Shown here: piece by piece, positions 1 to 9,231 of the stretch
Numbering within the stretch: position 1 is the stretch's first letter
Layout: each line of letters begins with the position of its first letter
Assembly: GCA_964609515.1 (NCBI GenBank)
Contig: CAZSTZ010000040.1
Coordinates: 1 to 34,455, forward strand
DNA length: 34,455 nt
Direction: 5' to 3'
Origin: CALKCV01 sp964609515
GTDB lineage: Bacteria > Cyanobacteriota > Cyanobacteriia > Cyanobacteriales > Microcoleaceae
Made by a program: the position numbers and the translations under genes
Notes under the pieces: generated by a model
Told to the model about the DNA's origin: nothing
The model's input: only the letters and a program-made list of their open reading frames with translations
Database searches by the model: none

Positions 1-150
1 TATTAAGGAGGGCGATCGGGATTTGTGTCGGGGGATTTAGGGTAATGGGGGCGATGGCCGGAAATGTTGGGGTTTGAGGGCTTACTGTTGGAGGGGGTGG
101 GGGGCGATCGTGTTATGATGGATGGTGTAAATCTATCTCGCAGATAAATT

Positions 151-552
151 ATGGATGTTCAAGAATTTCTCGAACAGCTTAAAGCAGGGAGGAAAGACTT
201 TACTGGAGTCGATCTAAGAGGGGCCGATCTCAAAAAAGCTTGCTTGTCCTCAAGGATTTTTATAAGGGCGAACGGTGAGAACTAACAAAAAGCGTCTAAT
301 TTTTGGTTCGTTTCAAAGGTGACGTGCTCCCTTCGGTTCTCCATATTTCATTGGAGCGCTCCTTGAGTGGAGCCAATTTGAGTGGAGCCCGGCTCGGCGA
401 AATGTGTTTGGATAACGCTAACCTTAGTGGAGCGCTCCTTGAGTGGAGCCGATTTGTGGCAATCGAGCATTACCAATGCTAACCTTAGGGGGGCTAATCT
501 TAGCGGTGCAGACTTGAGGCAAGCTAACTTTTTCGGCTCGAACCTCATATGA
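151..552 (+). pseudogene. Broken pentapeptide-repeat protein gene
   Basis: An ATG at 151 opens a frame reading GRKDFTGVDLRGADL, a normal start for a cyanobacterial pentapeptide-repeat protein, but it stops at 283-285 after 44 codons. Pentapeptide coding resumes in another frame from about 351 (LSGANLSGARL, NANLSGA) and shifts back to the first frame near 438 (LSGADL, NANLRGANLSGADLRQANF), ending at TGA 550-552. The remnant therefore has a stop and at least two frame changes. A 23-bp direct repeat (352-374 and 428-450) lies in the distal part, 76 bp apart; 76 is not a multiple of three, so a local duplication could explain one frame change. I infer a decayed relative of the intact gene that follows. 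A translated 44-residue product is possible but unlikely to fold. Confidence 0.75.
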
Positions 553-623
553 AACGGGACAATGGCTATCCCCGATTTCTTCTGTTATGCTAGAGCCAGA
601 AACAGCGATCGAGGAAACCAATT

Positions 624-1577
624 ATGAACAATTCAAGCAAGGATGACCAGATTCAAGGCGATCGAGACGATCCAGTTAAAGCAGCAATGATGGCATCTTC
701 TAACTTGCGGTGCAGGTACAAGGTCGGAGAAAGAGATTTTTCCGGATTCGATGTTATTGATGGCAAAGCAACGGGTGGTAACTTTACTTACGCTTACCTA
801 GTTGACATCAATTTGAGTGGAGCCAATCTGATTCGTGCTTCTTTTCGCAGTTCTGACCTGAGTAATGCCAATTTTAGCGAAGCTAACCTGGAGCGGGCAG
901 ACCTGTATCATGTCTATCTGATTGAAGCCAATCTAACTAATGCCAACTTAACTAATGCCCTCTTAGAAAGGGCGAACTTGATGGGTGCAAATTTAACCGG
1001 TGCAGATTTAAGCGGTGCCAACTTGACTAGAGCTGACTTGACGGATACTAACTTAACAAATGCTAAGATCGATAATGTCAATTGGGAGCGTGCTTTGTTT
1101 TGCAATACTACTATGCCCGATGGCGCGGTGAAAAACGATTCCAGGGTCATCGCTCCTAAAGAATTTCTCAGCCGTTACGCTCAAGGAGAGAGAAATTTTG
1201 AGAATATTGTTTTGCATCGTGCCGAGTTGTCAGGGGCAGACTTGCGAGATATCTGTCTGAGGTTTGCTCATCTGACGTATGCTAACTTGAGTGGTGCTAA
1301 CTTGGAATACTCAGATTTGAGAAAAGTCAATTTTAGGATCGCTAACTTGAGCGGTGTCAATTTCCATGATGCCCTCTTAGGTGGTTCCGATTTTAGTTTT
1401 GCTAATCTGCGGGATGCTAATCTGACCATGACAGAGAAAGAAGGTTGTGATTTTACAGGAACAGACCTAACCGGAGCCAAAATTTATTTTCCACAAGAAG
1501 CATTCTATCGCAATACTACTTTGCCAGATGGAACAATTATCGTTGGTCCGAGCAACTATCCTTCTAACCGCAAGTAA
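624..1577 (+). CDS. Pentapeptide-repeat protein, two repeat blocks
   Basis: A 317-residue protein made largely of A(N/D)LXX pentapeptides, which fold into a right-handed quadrilateral beta helix. There are two blocks. Residues about 30-170 start with RYKVGERDFSGF and end with FCNTTMPDG. Residues about 183-303 start with RYAQGERNFENI and end with FYRNTTLPDG. The repeated opening and the NTT-PDG ending suggest an internal duplication of one module. A GAGGAA Shine-Dalgarno sequence lies just upstream of ATG 624, which supports the start. I see no signal peptide or enzyme domain. Function is unknown: such proteins are very common in cyanobacteria and are usually assigned structural or protein-binding roles. 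The broken gene just upstream is of the same family. The repeat family call is secure; the role is not. Confidence 0.93.
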   Translation: MNNSSKDDQIQGDRDDPVKAAMMASSNLRCRYKVGERDFSGFDVIDGKATGGNFTYAYLVDINLSGANLIRASFRSSDLSNANFSEANLERADLYHVYLIEANLTNANLTNALLERANLMGANLTGADLSGANLTRADLTDTNLTNAKIDNVNWERALFCNTTMPDGAVKNDSRVIAPKEFLSRYAQGERNFENIVLHRAELSGADLRDICLRFAHLTYANLSGANLEYSDLRKVNFRIANLSGVNFHDALLGGSDFSFANLRDANLTMTEKEGCDFTGTDLTGAKIYFPQEAFYRNTTLPDGTIIVGPSNYPSNRK

Positions 1578-1585
1578 AAAGTGGC

Positions 1586-1715
1586 TCTCTTGGAGTTGCG
1601 GTGAAAAGCTCTAACTGGGAACGATCTGGATAATAAGAGCGCTATTGTTCTTATGTTCAGATACCTTCTTTGAGCAGAACAAATAGGCGATCGCCAGGCA
1701 CATAACTCCAAGAGA
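1586..1715. repeat. 12-bp inverted repeat between convergent genes
   Basis: TCTCTTGGAGTT at 1586-1597 is exactly complementary to AACTCCAAGAGA at 1704-1715. The arms flank about 106 nt in the spacer between the pentapeptide gene and the stop of the giant nuclease gene. It may form a long-range hairpin acting as a two-way terminator, or be the remnant of a small miniature element. The arms are clear; the role is a guess. Confidence 0.5.
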
Positions 1716-1725
1716 ATCAAAAGGA

Positions 1726-4700
1726 TTAAGTGGTAGAATACTTTTGCTTCTTAATATGCTTGCGAATTTCTTCTGGAACATTCAAAAGCAGATTAATTTT
1801 TCTGCCCTGAAGCAGTCTTTCAAGTTGCTCAACAGTAATTTGCCAGGTGGAAGGATCTCGCCATTCAATCGAATTTTGTATGTCGGGAAGGGGAGCAGAT
1901 AACCCTAACTTATTTTGAATCTGGTTGAATGGATGAGGAACTGGCCTTCCAGTTTCTGGCCAGTTTTCGTACGGTTCGGGTAAATTTGGTGTTAGGAAGG
2001 TGTAAGCTTTTGTATTCTTCGTAACATCTGCTACACTCATTCGAGGACGATCTAAAACTAGAATAGTTTTCCACGTCCATTTGGGAATATTAATTCCTTG
2101 CTGTTGAAACGCTCCAGAATTTGTGTTACCTCGGCCAATTTCGTCGGGATGAGCATTACTCCGCTTTTGGGAAGTCCAGTTTGTACCATGACTGCCAGCA
2201 ACGACATAAAGCTCTTTGTTTTCTTCAGTTACTAGATGTTTGACAAACTCCTCAATGTTGTACCAAGCAGATGCTTCGGCTGGATTGTCTGAGGAAGTAA
2301 ACCATCGATTATTGTCCACGCTTTGGGGCATCAGATTTGTACCCAAAAAAGTAGCTCTATTATCTTTTTCATGATTTGTTCGATCTCTTGAAGGAATTAT
2401 ATGACCTTGGTCAAAACCAAAATTCCTTTTATTGCTGTCAGTATAGTTGTCAGTGCTAATTCTCGGCCAGCCTTCAGGAAGTTGCGGATCTCCTGCAAAG
2501 ATGGTATCGGGACGAGCTACATCACCCAACCAAGCCTTATTTACTTGCCAACTTACCCAGCTAGGAGTTTTGTTGGTGTAGCTGTAAGATAATGCATACT
2601 GCGGCTTTTCAATCAGTAAGTTATCGCTATTAGGGTTTTTTCTTGGTTCTCTCGAATCAAATCGAGCCTCTGAGGGATTGCCAAACTTCAGGTGAACGCT
2701 GCTGAAGAAAACATCATCCAAGTAAACGGTGGTGTCTTCTTCACTTTCTAATTGAAAAGAAAGTCTTACTATCTTGCCTCGATATCTGTCATCTATAGGA
2801 ATCTGAAAAGTTTCAAATCCAGTTCTTCCAAATCCAATTTTATAGAGATTCTGCTCGTATTCCTTAAGTTCGTCCCTTGCGGTTTGACTCAAATCTATTT
2901 CTTTGAGCTTCCTCGATTGCCAATAAATTTCCCCAGGACGAGGACGCGTTTCGATAAAAACTTTCAACTTGCCTGCTTCCTCGGGAGCGAGCAGATTAAA
3001 TCGTAAATCCCCCCATTCTGGCACGACAAAGTTATTGTGAACGATCTTTGTTGCTTTGTCTTTTGTACTCAACTTGAAAGCATAATTCGGTTTGCTGGAA
3101 TCGTACCCAATGCGGTCTAAGTAATTGTTGTTTGGCTCGGCGAACTTGGTAATATCATGCCAAGCAATCAAGTGCTGTTGCGAAGCGTGATTGTTTTGAC
3201 CCTTCACTACAGACCAACCAGGAATAGGATTATTTTCTTGCCCGCCAACCTTTTGAGCAATTGTGTCAAAATTACCATTGAATAGAGTAGGAACCACCAA
3301 ATCTCCCCGCATCCTCGTTCCCACTTCTGTTTGAGAATTGGTGTAAGTATTGTCAGAATCTAAAGGAAGGCGGTTATTATTCAAATAATCCTCAAAATTC
3401 CCCAATTGGTCCTTACTCTTCTTATTGTCGGGACCGCTACCAACAAAATACGGACGCAACTCCCTTCCTCCAGCATTGGCAGAATAGAACCAACCCGTAC
3501 CGATACCCTCCCACGGCGCTTTTGTATCGCCATGGTCGAATTTAGCCTTGGTATGACCCGGCACATACCAACTCTTGTCGTTATTCTCACCAAAACCGTT
3601 AAGTCTCAAATCTCCCAACCGTCGGAAAACCTGCTGTTCCCCTGCCGGAATTTGACTCTCATTCAGATTGGCAGTTCCGGCATACCAACCTACTGCCGCC
3701 CGATGGGCATTATCTTCATTGTTGTCAGGATCGAACCCGCCCCATTTTCCTAGCTCCTTATCCATGTCTGCTCCGAGAATTTCCTGACTCGCTATTACCC
3801 GCTCGGGATTATCGCCCACATTTTTGCCCTGTGTTTGATAATAATTATCTGCATAGGTTACATTTTTCCAAACCACAATCTCAGGGTCGAGCATACGAGA
3901 AAAAGCGCCATTAAATTGAGTAGCGTCCTCGGGATTGTACTCAAAAGGATCGACCGTCGTCATCTGAATATCTTGTTTTTTAGAACCCTGCAAACCGCCC
4001 GCTTCGGGGAAATAAGTACCCAAGCGCTGAATAATCTCCGCATTCACCACCGCCCCCTGACCGAAACCGATAAAATGCAACGGCGCGTTAAACACCGCCC
4101 CATGTTGGCGAATCAAATCTCCATTGCTATCGTACAAGCCATTGCTTCCACCGACAGTCCCGCCATTTTTCAAATCTAACTCAACTAGGGAAGCAAACAA
4201 ACCATCAGCGGCCTCCTCAGCTACACCGGCATTAGAGAAAGCAAGAGACAAAGCGTCATCCGAATCCGGTTTCTTAATCCAATCGGCCAACAGCACCAAG
4301 GGCTGACCAGACTCAACTTCGGAGTTGCTAGCAATCCAGTTATCAGTTCGGCTGTTATAAGTCACAGATCGCCATTGTCCAGACCCCGGCAGGTAACGCA
4401 TCACTGCCGCCCCTGCATCTTCAAGTTGTTCGGCTATAGCATTTATCGCCCCCTCTGTTTCGGCAGTAGCCGAAACTCCCGGTTCCACGCCCGCAGTTAA
4501 CACGGTCACGCTGCCAAAGGCATCGTCGGTCTTTGCTATCGGCAGTGGAGTATCAAACTGACTCTTAACCACTGGTTTACTTTCATCTTTCATCACCACC
4601 TCCACAGCCCAGTGGTAAGTCTGACCGCCCGTTAACTGTAACTCATCCGGCAAAGGAAACTCTTCAGGCAAGGGAGACTCGCTACTGGCAGCAGCCTTCA

Positions 4701-7700
4701 GACTCCCACCATTCCAAGTCCACATTCCGTTCTGCCACCGAGCCGTCAGCACCCGATTGGGATTGTGGTCCTTTCCAGGAGGCAACCCATCCCAGTGGTC
4801 CCTTGGCAACAGTCCTTCACCTTCAGGGAAAACGCTCACATAGAGATTAATCTCTTTAACATCCTCCGGTTCCACAGGACTCAGATAGATTGCGGGCTCC
4901 GTATCATCTCGATCGTCATCGCCCGTATCCGCTTCCCGACCCTTAATCTTAAACTTCCACTCCAACTTAGGTTTGAGAGAATCTATAGTTTGATTCTCAA
5001 CCGGACTTTCCAACTCGACGAAGTTTCGCACCGACACCGAGGTCATCCCAAAAGGATCGCCCCCAATCTCAATCGGAGCGCGAGTGCTACCCGGCGGTAC
5101 CCCAAAATTCCACCGACCGAAATTCTTCCCGAGAATCTCGTAATCGGCAGCAATACTAATATCGGAGTTAAGCTCGTCAATTGGCGTCTTCTCCAAATCC
5201 GCAAGAGTAGCCGGACGCTTTGTCTTCTCATCAAAACCATCGCTATCAACACCCAGTAAATTTCCATCCAGGAAGAATTGCTCTGGATTTTCAATAGCCT
5301 TGATAATTTCCTCCACATCAAATACATAAACTTCTCCATCCCCATTTTTAGTTGGGTAAGAACCTACTAAATATCGGTCGTCGTTAGAAAGCAACACGTT
5401 ATTAGTATAGCGTCCCGGTATCGGCCTGGTTGCCCCAACCAATTTAGGATTCGGTCCCAAGGGGTCTTTAATAATCCCAATATTACCGCCTTCGCGCTCG
5501 TCGGGAAAGAAACTCTCTCCTTCATTTCCTTTTGTATCGCGACCCGCTACAAAAGCATAAGAGCCATCCTTCATTATCGTTACCGCAACACCTTCATCCA
5601 CATCAAAGTAATCGGTAGCGAAACTAAGCCCCAACTTGGCATAATTGGTAGTAGCAGCAAAACTCCCGGGCTCGTTATTCGTCACCTCTAAAACCCCAAA
5701 GCCCCTATAATCAGAACTTTCACTCCCACTAGCAAATGTCATTTTCAACGGGTCTGCTGTTGCCGATATTCCCATTGCTCCTTGCTCCGTCGCGATCGCC
5801 CCTATTTGCTCCCACCATTTACGAGAGTTCGCTTCCCCATCGGCAGGTCGGTCATCTGGGTCGATATTTACCACATAAATTTTACCATCGCTGGCAGTAA
5901 CAAACAACCTCATGCCATCTTCGCTCGCAGCCATCTGACGTAGTTCCGTCTCTGCATTGTCGACGTTCAGTTGAATCGTCTTAACCACTTGATGATAATT
6001 ATCGGAATTAATATCGATATCCAGAACGTAAACCTTTCCCCCCTCCCCATCGGCAATATAAGCATATTCGTCGCGAGCGTCAATTACCAATGCCACCGGA
6101 CTCGCTCCTGCAGGCAGAGAAATCAGATCTATCCCCTCAGTCTCGGGATTATTATCCAACTGTCGCGATGCCATCAAATCCACCAAAGCCACCTTCCCTG
6201 AATTCTCCAAAGGCACATAAGCTCTCGCTCCATTGCGGGTAGCTGCAAAATGTCCTGGAGCATCGTAGATATAAAATGGAGAGCCTACACTAATAGAGCC
6301 GGAATCTAGCAAACTTTGACTGGAACCATTCTCGATATCCGCTTCGGGAGCTAGCAAGTCAACTATATTAATAGTATCTGCTTCCGGTTGCGCTGTCAAA
6401 ACCAGTTCCATAGGACTTTGAGGCTGTATCGACAGCCTCTCGCTCTCTACTTCGATAGTTTCAAATTGATTCGGACCCGGACCAACGCGCTTTCTCTGTC
6501 GCCTTACCAGAACGATTTCCGATTCCCCCAGAGGTACGCTATTAGGTATTTCAACCGCTATCTCTTCGCCATCCTCTAGCTCCCGACAGGACTCTAGTAC
6601 CACCTTGCCTTCATAAACTTTATTTCCCACATAAAACTTAGCCACTAAATCTTCAACACTGTTGCCAACTTCACCTTCTAACCCGTTGAGGAAGTTTTGC
6701 GCTCGCAAAATCGCGACGGGTTGGTTCTGCGGGGAGCACGCCATACCGGCAAATCCCTCAAGCACTGGAGGAAGTAGCGCTTGCGCCAGTACCATTGGTG
6801 GCTCCAGGGTAACGCTATAACTGGGCAACCCTTCTTCGTTAATAGAGACATCGGTAGTAGTTGTCACCGGCTCGCCGATTTCTTCGGGAATTCCCGTTAT
6901 CTCTAAAGTCGCGTTTTCCTTATGAGCCGCATAAGCTACCAAAGACGATGTTGCCTCGAAATTAGCTTTCGATGTAGCGATCGCCCCGATTAAATTTGCC
7001 CGAGCATAGAGATATTGGTAAGCGTCTAGCTCTCCTGAAATCTCAATGGCTTCTCGAACTTCCTCCAGAGTTTCCCCACTGAAGGCAGCTATCTCCTCCA
7101 AACCTTCGGGCACTTTAACCGCCAGCATTTCCTCCACCGGAGCAAAGGTACCGATACCGTTATAAGGAGGAGAAGTTGTCCGAATCGTTCCGTCGCTTCC
7201 TGCCACTCCTATTTCTTCTATCAACCAAGTATCGCTCCAAGCGCCGGCGACATCTGGCATCTGCCCTTTGCGCAGGAACAACACTCCACTTCCTACTTTC
7301 AGGTCTGGGGGTGCGGGAATTGCTAGTTGAACTGGTTGCTCTAAGGGTTTATCGCCCAACTCTAGTTCAAATGCCCCCACAAACTCAAACCCATCGGGAA
7401 CTGGCAGGGATAAATCTTGCCGTTGCAGCGGTGTCAGGTTGACCGAAGATTCTTCTGTTAGCGCCCCTGGGGCGAGCATCACCAACGAACCATCTTCCCC
7501 TTCTACAACGCCTCCGCTTTCATCCACTAAACTCGGTCCCGTTTCTGGCGGTTCCACCAACACCGGTATCGTTACTTCGGCATCGCCATACTGGACGGTT
7601 ATATTAGTTTCGCCCCCGGCAAGACCGGTTATCAAACCCTCGGGACTTACTTCTAAAACGTCGGAATCTTCCACGACGTAACTAATATCTCCAACATCTG

Positions 7701-9231
7701 CCGTCAGTTCGCTCGAATTAGCCCAATTGTTAATTTTTACCGATAGCTGTCGCGTACCGTTTGGGGGCAAGCTCGCCGCTACTGGATAGGAATTTAAGCC
7801 ATAAATTTCGGCTAAAGATTCAATTTCCGGCCCCAACAAATCCTCTTCTTCTAAAGTAAAATCAAACTCGACAACCTCGGACTCCAACCCATTTTCGTCG
7901 GTGGCGCGTAAATAAATAACATTGACTCCCAAGGGCAAACTTTCTCCCAAAACCTCTTCCAAAACTTCTCGGTTTAAGACGAAATTGCCGTCATTTTCTA
8001 ACTCGGTCGTTACTTCAACAAAACTCTCGCTTTCTCCGGTAAAACTCAACTCGAAACTAACTATTTCGCTCTCATCAATAACCGTTCCAGTTAAACTCGG
8101 GTCGATGGTAATTTTATCCGTCTCATCTTCTCCCGTATCGTTAGCTAATTCCACAGTAATAGTTGGCGGAGAATTATCCTGATTAACCGACTCGGCAGCT
8201 ATTTCCAAAAACTCAATACCGTTAGAAGAAGAACGCCAATCTTTCTCGGAATTAATATACTCTTCCACGGAAGCGGCATTACCTTTTAGCCCGTTAACTG
8301 AAAAGACAAAATCGTTATAATCTCCATCAAAATTCGGTCTATAAGCCCTGACATCTTCAAAAACAAAGACCTTTCCATCTCCGGTTAAATCCACAAATTG
8401 ACCCGGGAAAAACGTATCTATTTGGGACTCCGTTGACATCGAAAACACCGGACGTTTCGACCAGCCGATATTCGGGCGTTCAAAAACTTCCTCCACCGTA
8501 CCCTTGGGAACCAACATGAAACCGTATTCTTCTCCCGGGTTCACAGAAATAGTTTTTACTCCTAAATATTCTCCCGAATTGCGATTCTTTTCTCCCAGTC
8601 TTTTATCGAATAACGCCCCTTCTTTTTTATCCTTAATTACCACATCGCCCAACTCGGAATTACTTAAAGCTCGACTGGCAGCTTCTTTAACAAAATCGGC
8701 ATGACTTCTGATGTTTAATTCTTCCAATCCTTTTAAACTGAAGATTCCTAATTCGCCTTCGTAGTAGCCGCCGTCAAACAAATAATTTATTTTTAGTTCG
8801 CCGGAATTATCTGCGGTAAATACGCCGCTATCAAAGGTTAAATTCTCAAATTCAACGTATTCGTTTATTTTTTTTCCTAAGTTCTTAGAGCGCCAATCTT
8901 TCTCGGGATTAATGACTTCATCTAAGGTCCCAAACGTACCCGTTGCCCCGCTTAATTTGAAGACGACATCGTTATAATCTCGGTCTGTATTTTTTCGATT
9001 TATTGAAAGGTCTTCCCAGGTATAAATTTCGCTTTCCGTTTCAAAGGAGGCTATTTGCCCGCTCCAAAAGTTATCCTCTGGAAGGTCGGTGGCGACGGAA
9101 AATAACGGCTGTTTGTTAGCGGGTAATTTGCTGTTATTTAATAATGCTTCTACTTCTCCATTTGGTACTAACATGATGCCGAATTTTTCTCCGGGATTCA
9201 TGTTAAATGTTTTGATATTTGATACCTTCAT
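1726..9231 (-). CDS. Giant multidomain protein with C-terminal DNA/RNA non-specific endonuclease
   Basis: A 2501-residue frame. Visible parts in order: second half of a DUF4114 domain (about 1-105, motif DRDYNDVVF); a full DUF4114 domain (about 125-330, DGDYNDFVF); Ig-like segment (about 355-460); Big_2-like segment (about 490-560); ZU5-like segment (about 570-710); beta-propeller of YncE/lactonase type (about 980-1310); a degenerate alpha/beta-hydrolase-like part (about 1575-1985); a jelly-roll, carbohydrate-binding-like part (about 1985-2180); and a NucA-type ββα-metal endonuclease (about 2200-2440) with DQGHIIPS at 2274-2281 and a candidate metal ligand N2308. Nuclease of this family cuts DNA and RNA outside the cell. 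The acidic, modular build suggests a secreted or surface protein. ATG 9231 is not a natural start: it sits inside a DUF4114 domain and there is no signal peptide. The first half of that domain lies upstream in another frame. Stop is at 1726-1728. Confidence 0.88.
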   Translation of the reverse strand: MKVSNIKTFNMNPGEKFGIMLVPNGEVEALLNNSKLPANKQPLFSVATDLPEDNFWSGQIASFETESEIYTWEDLSINRKNTDRDYNDVVFKLSGATGTFGTLDEVINPEKDWRSKNLGKKINEYVEFENLTFDSGVFTADNSGELKINYLFDGGYYEGELGIFSLKGLEELNIRSHADFVKEAASRALSNSELGDVVIKDKKEGALFDKRLGEKNRNSGEYLGVKTISVNPGEEYGFMLVPKGTVEEVFERPNIGWSKRPVFSMSTESQIDTFFPGQFVDLTGDGKVFVFEDVRAYRPNFDGDYNDFVFSVNGLKGNAASVEEYINSEKDWRSSSNGIEFLEIAAESVNQDNSPPTITVELANDTGEDETDKITIDPSLTGTVIDESEIVSFELSFTGESESFVEVTTELENDGNFVLNREVLEEVLGESLPLGVNVIYLRATDENGLESEVVEFDFTLEEEDLLGPEIESLAEIYGLNSYPVAASLPPNGTRQLSVKINNWANSSELTADVGDISYVVEDSDVLEVSPEGLITGLAGGETNITVQYGDAEVTIPVLVEPPETGPSLVDESGGVVEGEDGSLVMLAPGALTEESSVNLTPLQRQDLSLPVPDGFEFVGAFELELGDKPLEQPVQLAIPAPPDLKVGSGVLFLRKGQMPDVAGAWSDTWLIEEIGVAGSDGTIRTTSPPYNGIGTFAPVEEMLAVKVPEGLEEIAAFSGETLEEVREAIEISGELDAYQYLYARANLIGAIATSKANFEATSSLVAYAAHKENATLEITGIPEEIGEPVTTTTDVSINEEGLPSYSVTLEPPMVLAQALLPPVLEGFAGMACSPQNQPVAILRAQNFLNGLEGEVGNSVEDLVAKFYVGNKVYEGKVVLESCRELEDGEEIAVEIPNSVPLGESEIVLVRRQRKRVGPGPNQFETIEVESERLSIQPQSPMELVLTAQPEADTINIVDLLAPEADIENGSSQSLLDSGSISVGSPFYIYDAPGHFAATRNGARAYVPLENSGKVALVDLMASRQLDNNPETEGIDLISLPAGASPVALVIDARDEYAYIADGEGGKVYVLDIDINSDNYHQVVKTIQLNVDNAETELRQMAASEDGMRLFVTASDGKIYVVNIDPDDRPADGEANSRKWWEQIGAIATEQGAMGISATADPLKMTFASGSESSDYRGFGVLEVTNNEPGSFAATTNYAKLGLSFATDYFDVDEGVAVTIMKDGSYAFVAGRDTKGNEGESFFPDEREGGNIGIIKDPLGPNPKLVGATRPIPGRYTNNVLLSNDDRYLVGSYPTKNGDGEVYVFDVEEIIKAIENPEQFFLDGNLLGVDSDGFDEKTKRPATLADLEKTPIDELNSDISIAADYEILGKNFGRWNFGVPPGSTRAPIEIGGDPFGMTSVSVRNFVELESPVENQTIDSLKPKLEWKFKIKGREADTGDDDRDDTEPAIYLSPVEPEDVKEINLYVSVFPEGEGLLPRDHWDGLPPGKDHNPNRVLTARWQNGMWTWNGGSLKAAASSESPLPEEFPLPDELQLTGGQTYHWAVEVVMKDESKPVVKSQFDTPLPIAKTDDAFGSVTVLTAGVEPGVSATAETEGAINAIAEQLEDAGAAVMRYLPGSGQWRSVTYNSRTDNWIASNSEVESGQPLVLLADWIKKPDSDDALSLAFSNAGVAEEAADGLFASLVELDLKNGGTVGGSNGLYDSNGDLIRQHGAVFNAPLHFIGFGQGAVVNAEIIQRLGTYFPEAGGLQGSKKQDIQMTTVDPFEYNPEDATQFNGAFSRMLDPEIVVWKNVTYADNYYQTQGKNVGDNPERVIASQEILGADMDKELGKWGGFDPDNNEDNAHRAAVGWYAGTANLNESQIPAGEQQVFRRLGDLRLNGFGENNDKSWYVPGHTKAKFDHGDTKAPWEGIGTGWFYSANAGGRELRPYFVGSGPDNKKSKDQLGNFEDYLNNNRLPLDSDNTYTNSQTEVGTRMRGDLVVPTLFNGNFDTIAQKVGGQENNPIPGWSVVKGQNNHASQQHLIAWHDITKFAEPNNNYLDRIGYDSSKPNYAFKLSTKDKATKIVHNNFVVPEWGDLRFNLLAPEEAGKLKVFIETRPRPGEIYWQSRKLKEIDLSQTARDELKEYEQNLYKIGFGRTGFETFQIPIDDRYRGKIVRLSFQLESEEDTTVYLDDVFFSSVHLKFGNPSEARFDSREPRKNPNSDNLLIEKPQYALSYSYTNKTPSWVSWQVNKAWLGDVARPDTIFAGDPQLPEGWPRISTDNYTDSNKRNFGFDQGHIIPSRDRTNHEKDNRATFLGTNLMPQSVDNNRWFTSSDNPAEASAWYNIEEFVKHLVTEENKELYVVAGSHGTNWTSQKRSNAHPDEIGRGNTNSGAFQQQGINIPKWTWKTILVLDRPRMSVADVTKNTKAYTFLTPNLPEPYENWPETGRPVPHPFNQIQNKLGLSAPLPDIQNSIEWRDPSTWQITVEQLERLLQGRKINLLLNVPEEIRKHIKKQKYSTT

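Noticed and set aside
1..150. Possible end of a gene running in from the left
   Set aside because: All frames are short or stop early, and the G-rich sequence shows no recognisable protein.
3406..5259. Several open frames of 80-160 codons on the plus strand opposite the giant nuclease gene
   Set aside because: They mirror the strongly coding minus frame, have no family features or ribosome sites, and their composition follows the opposite strand.
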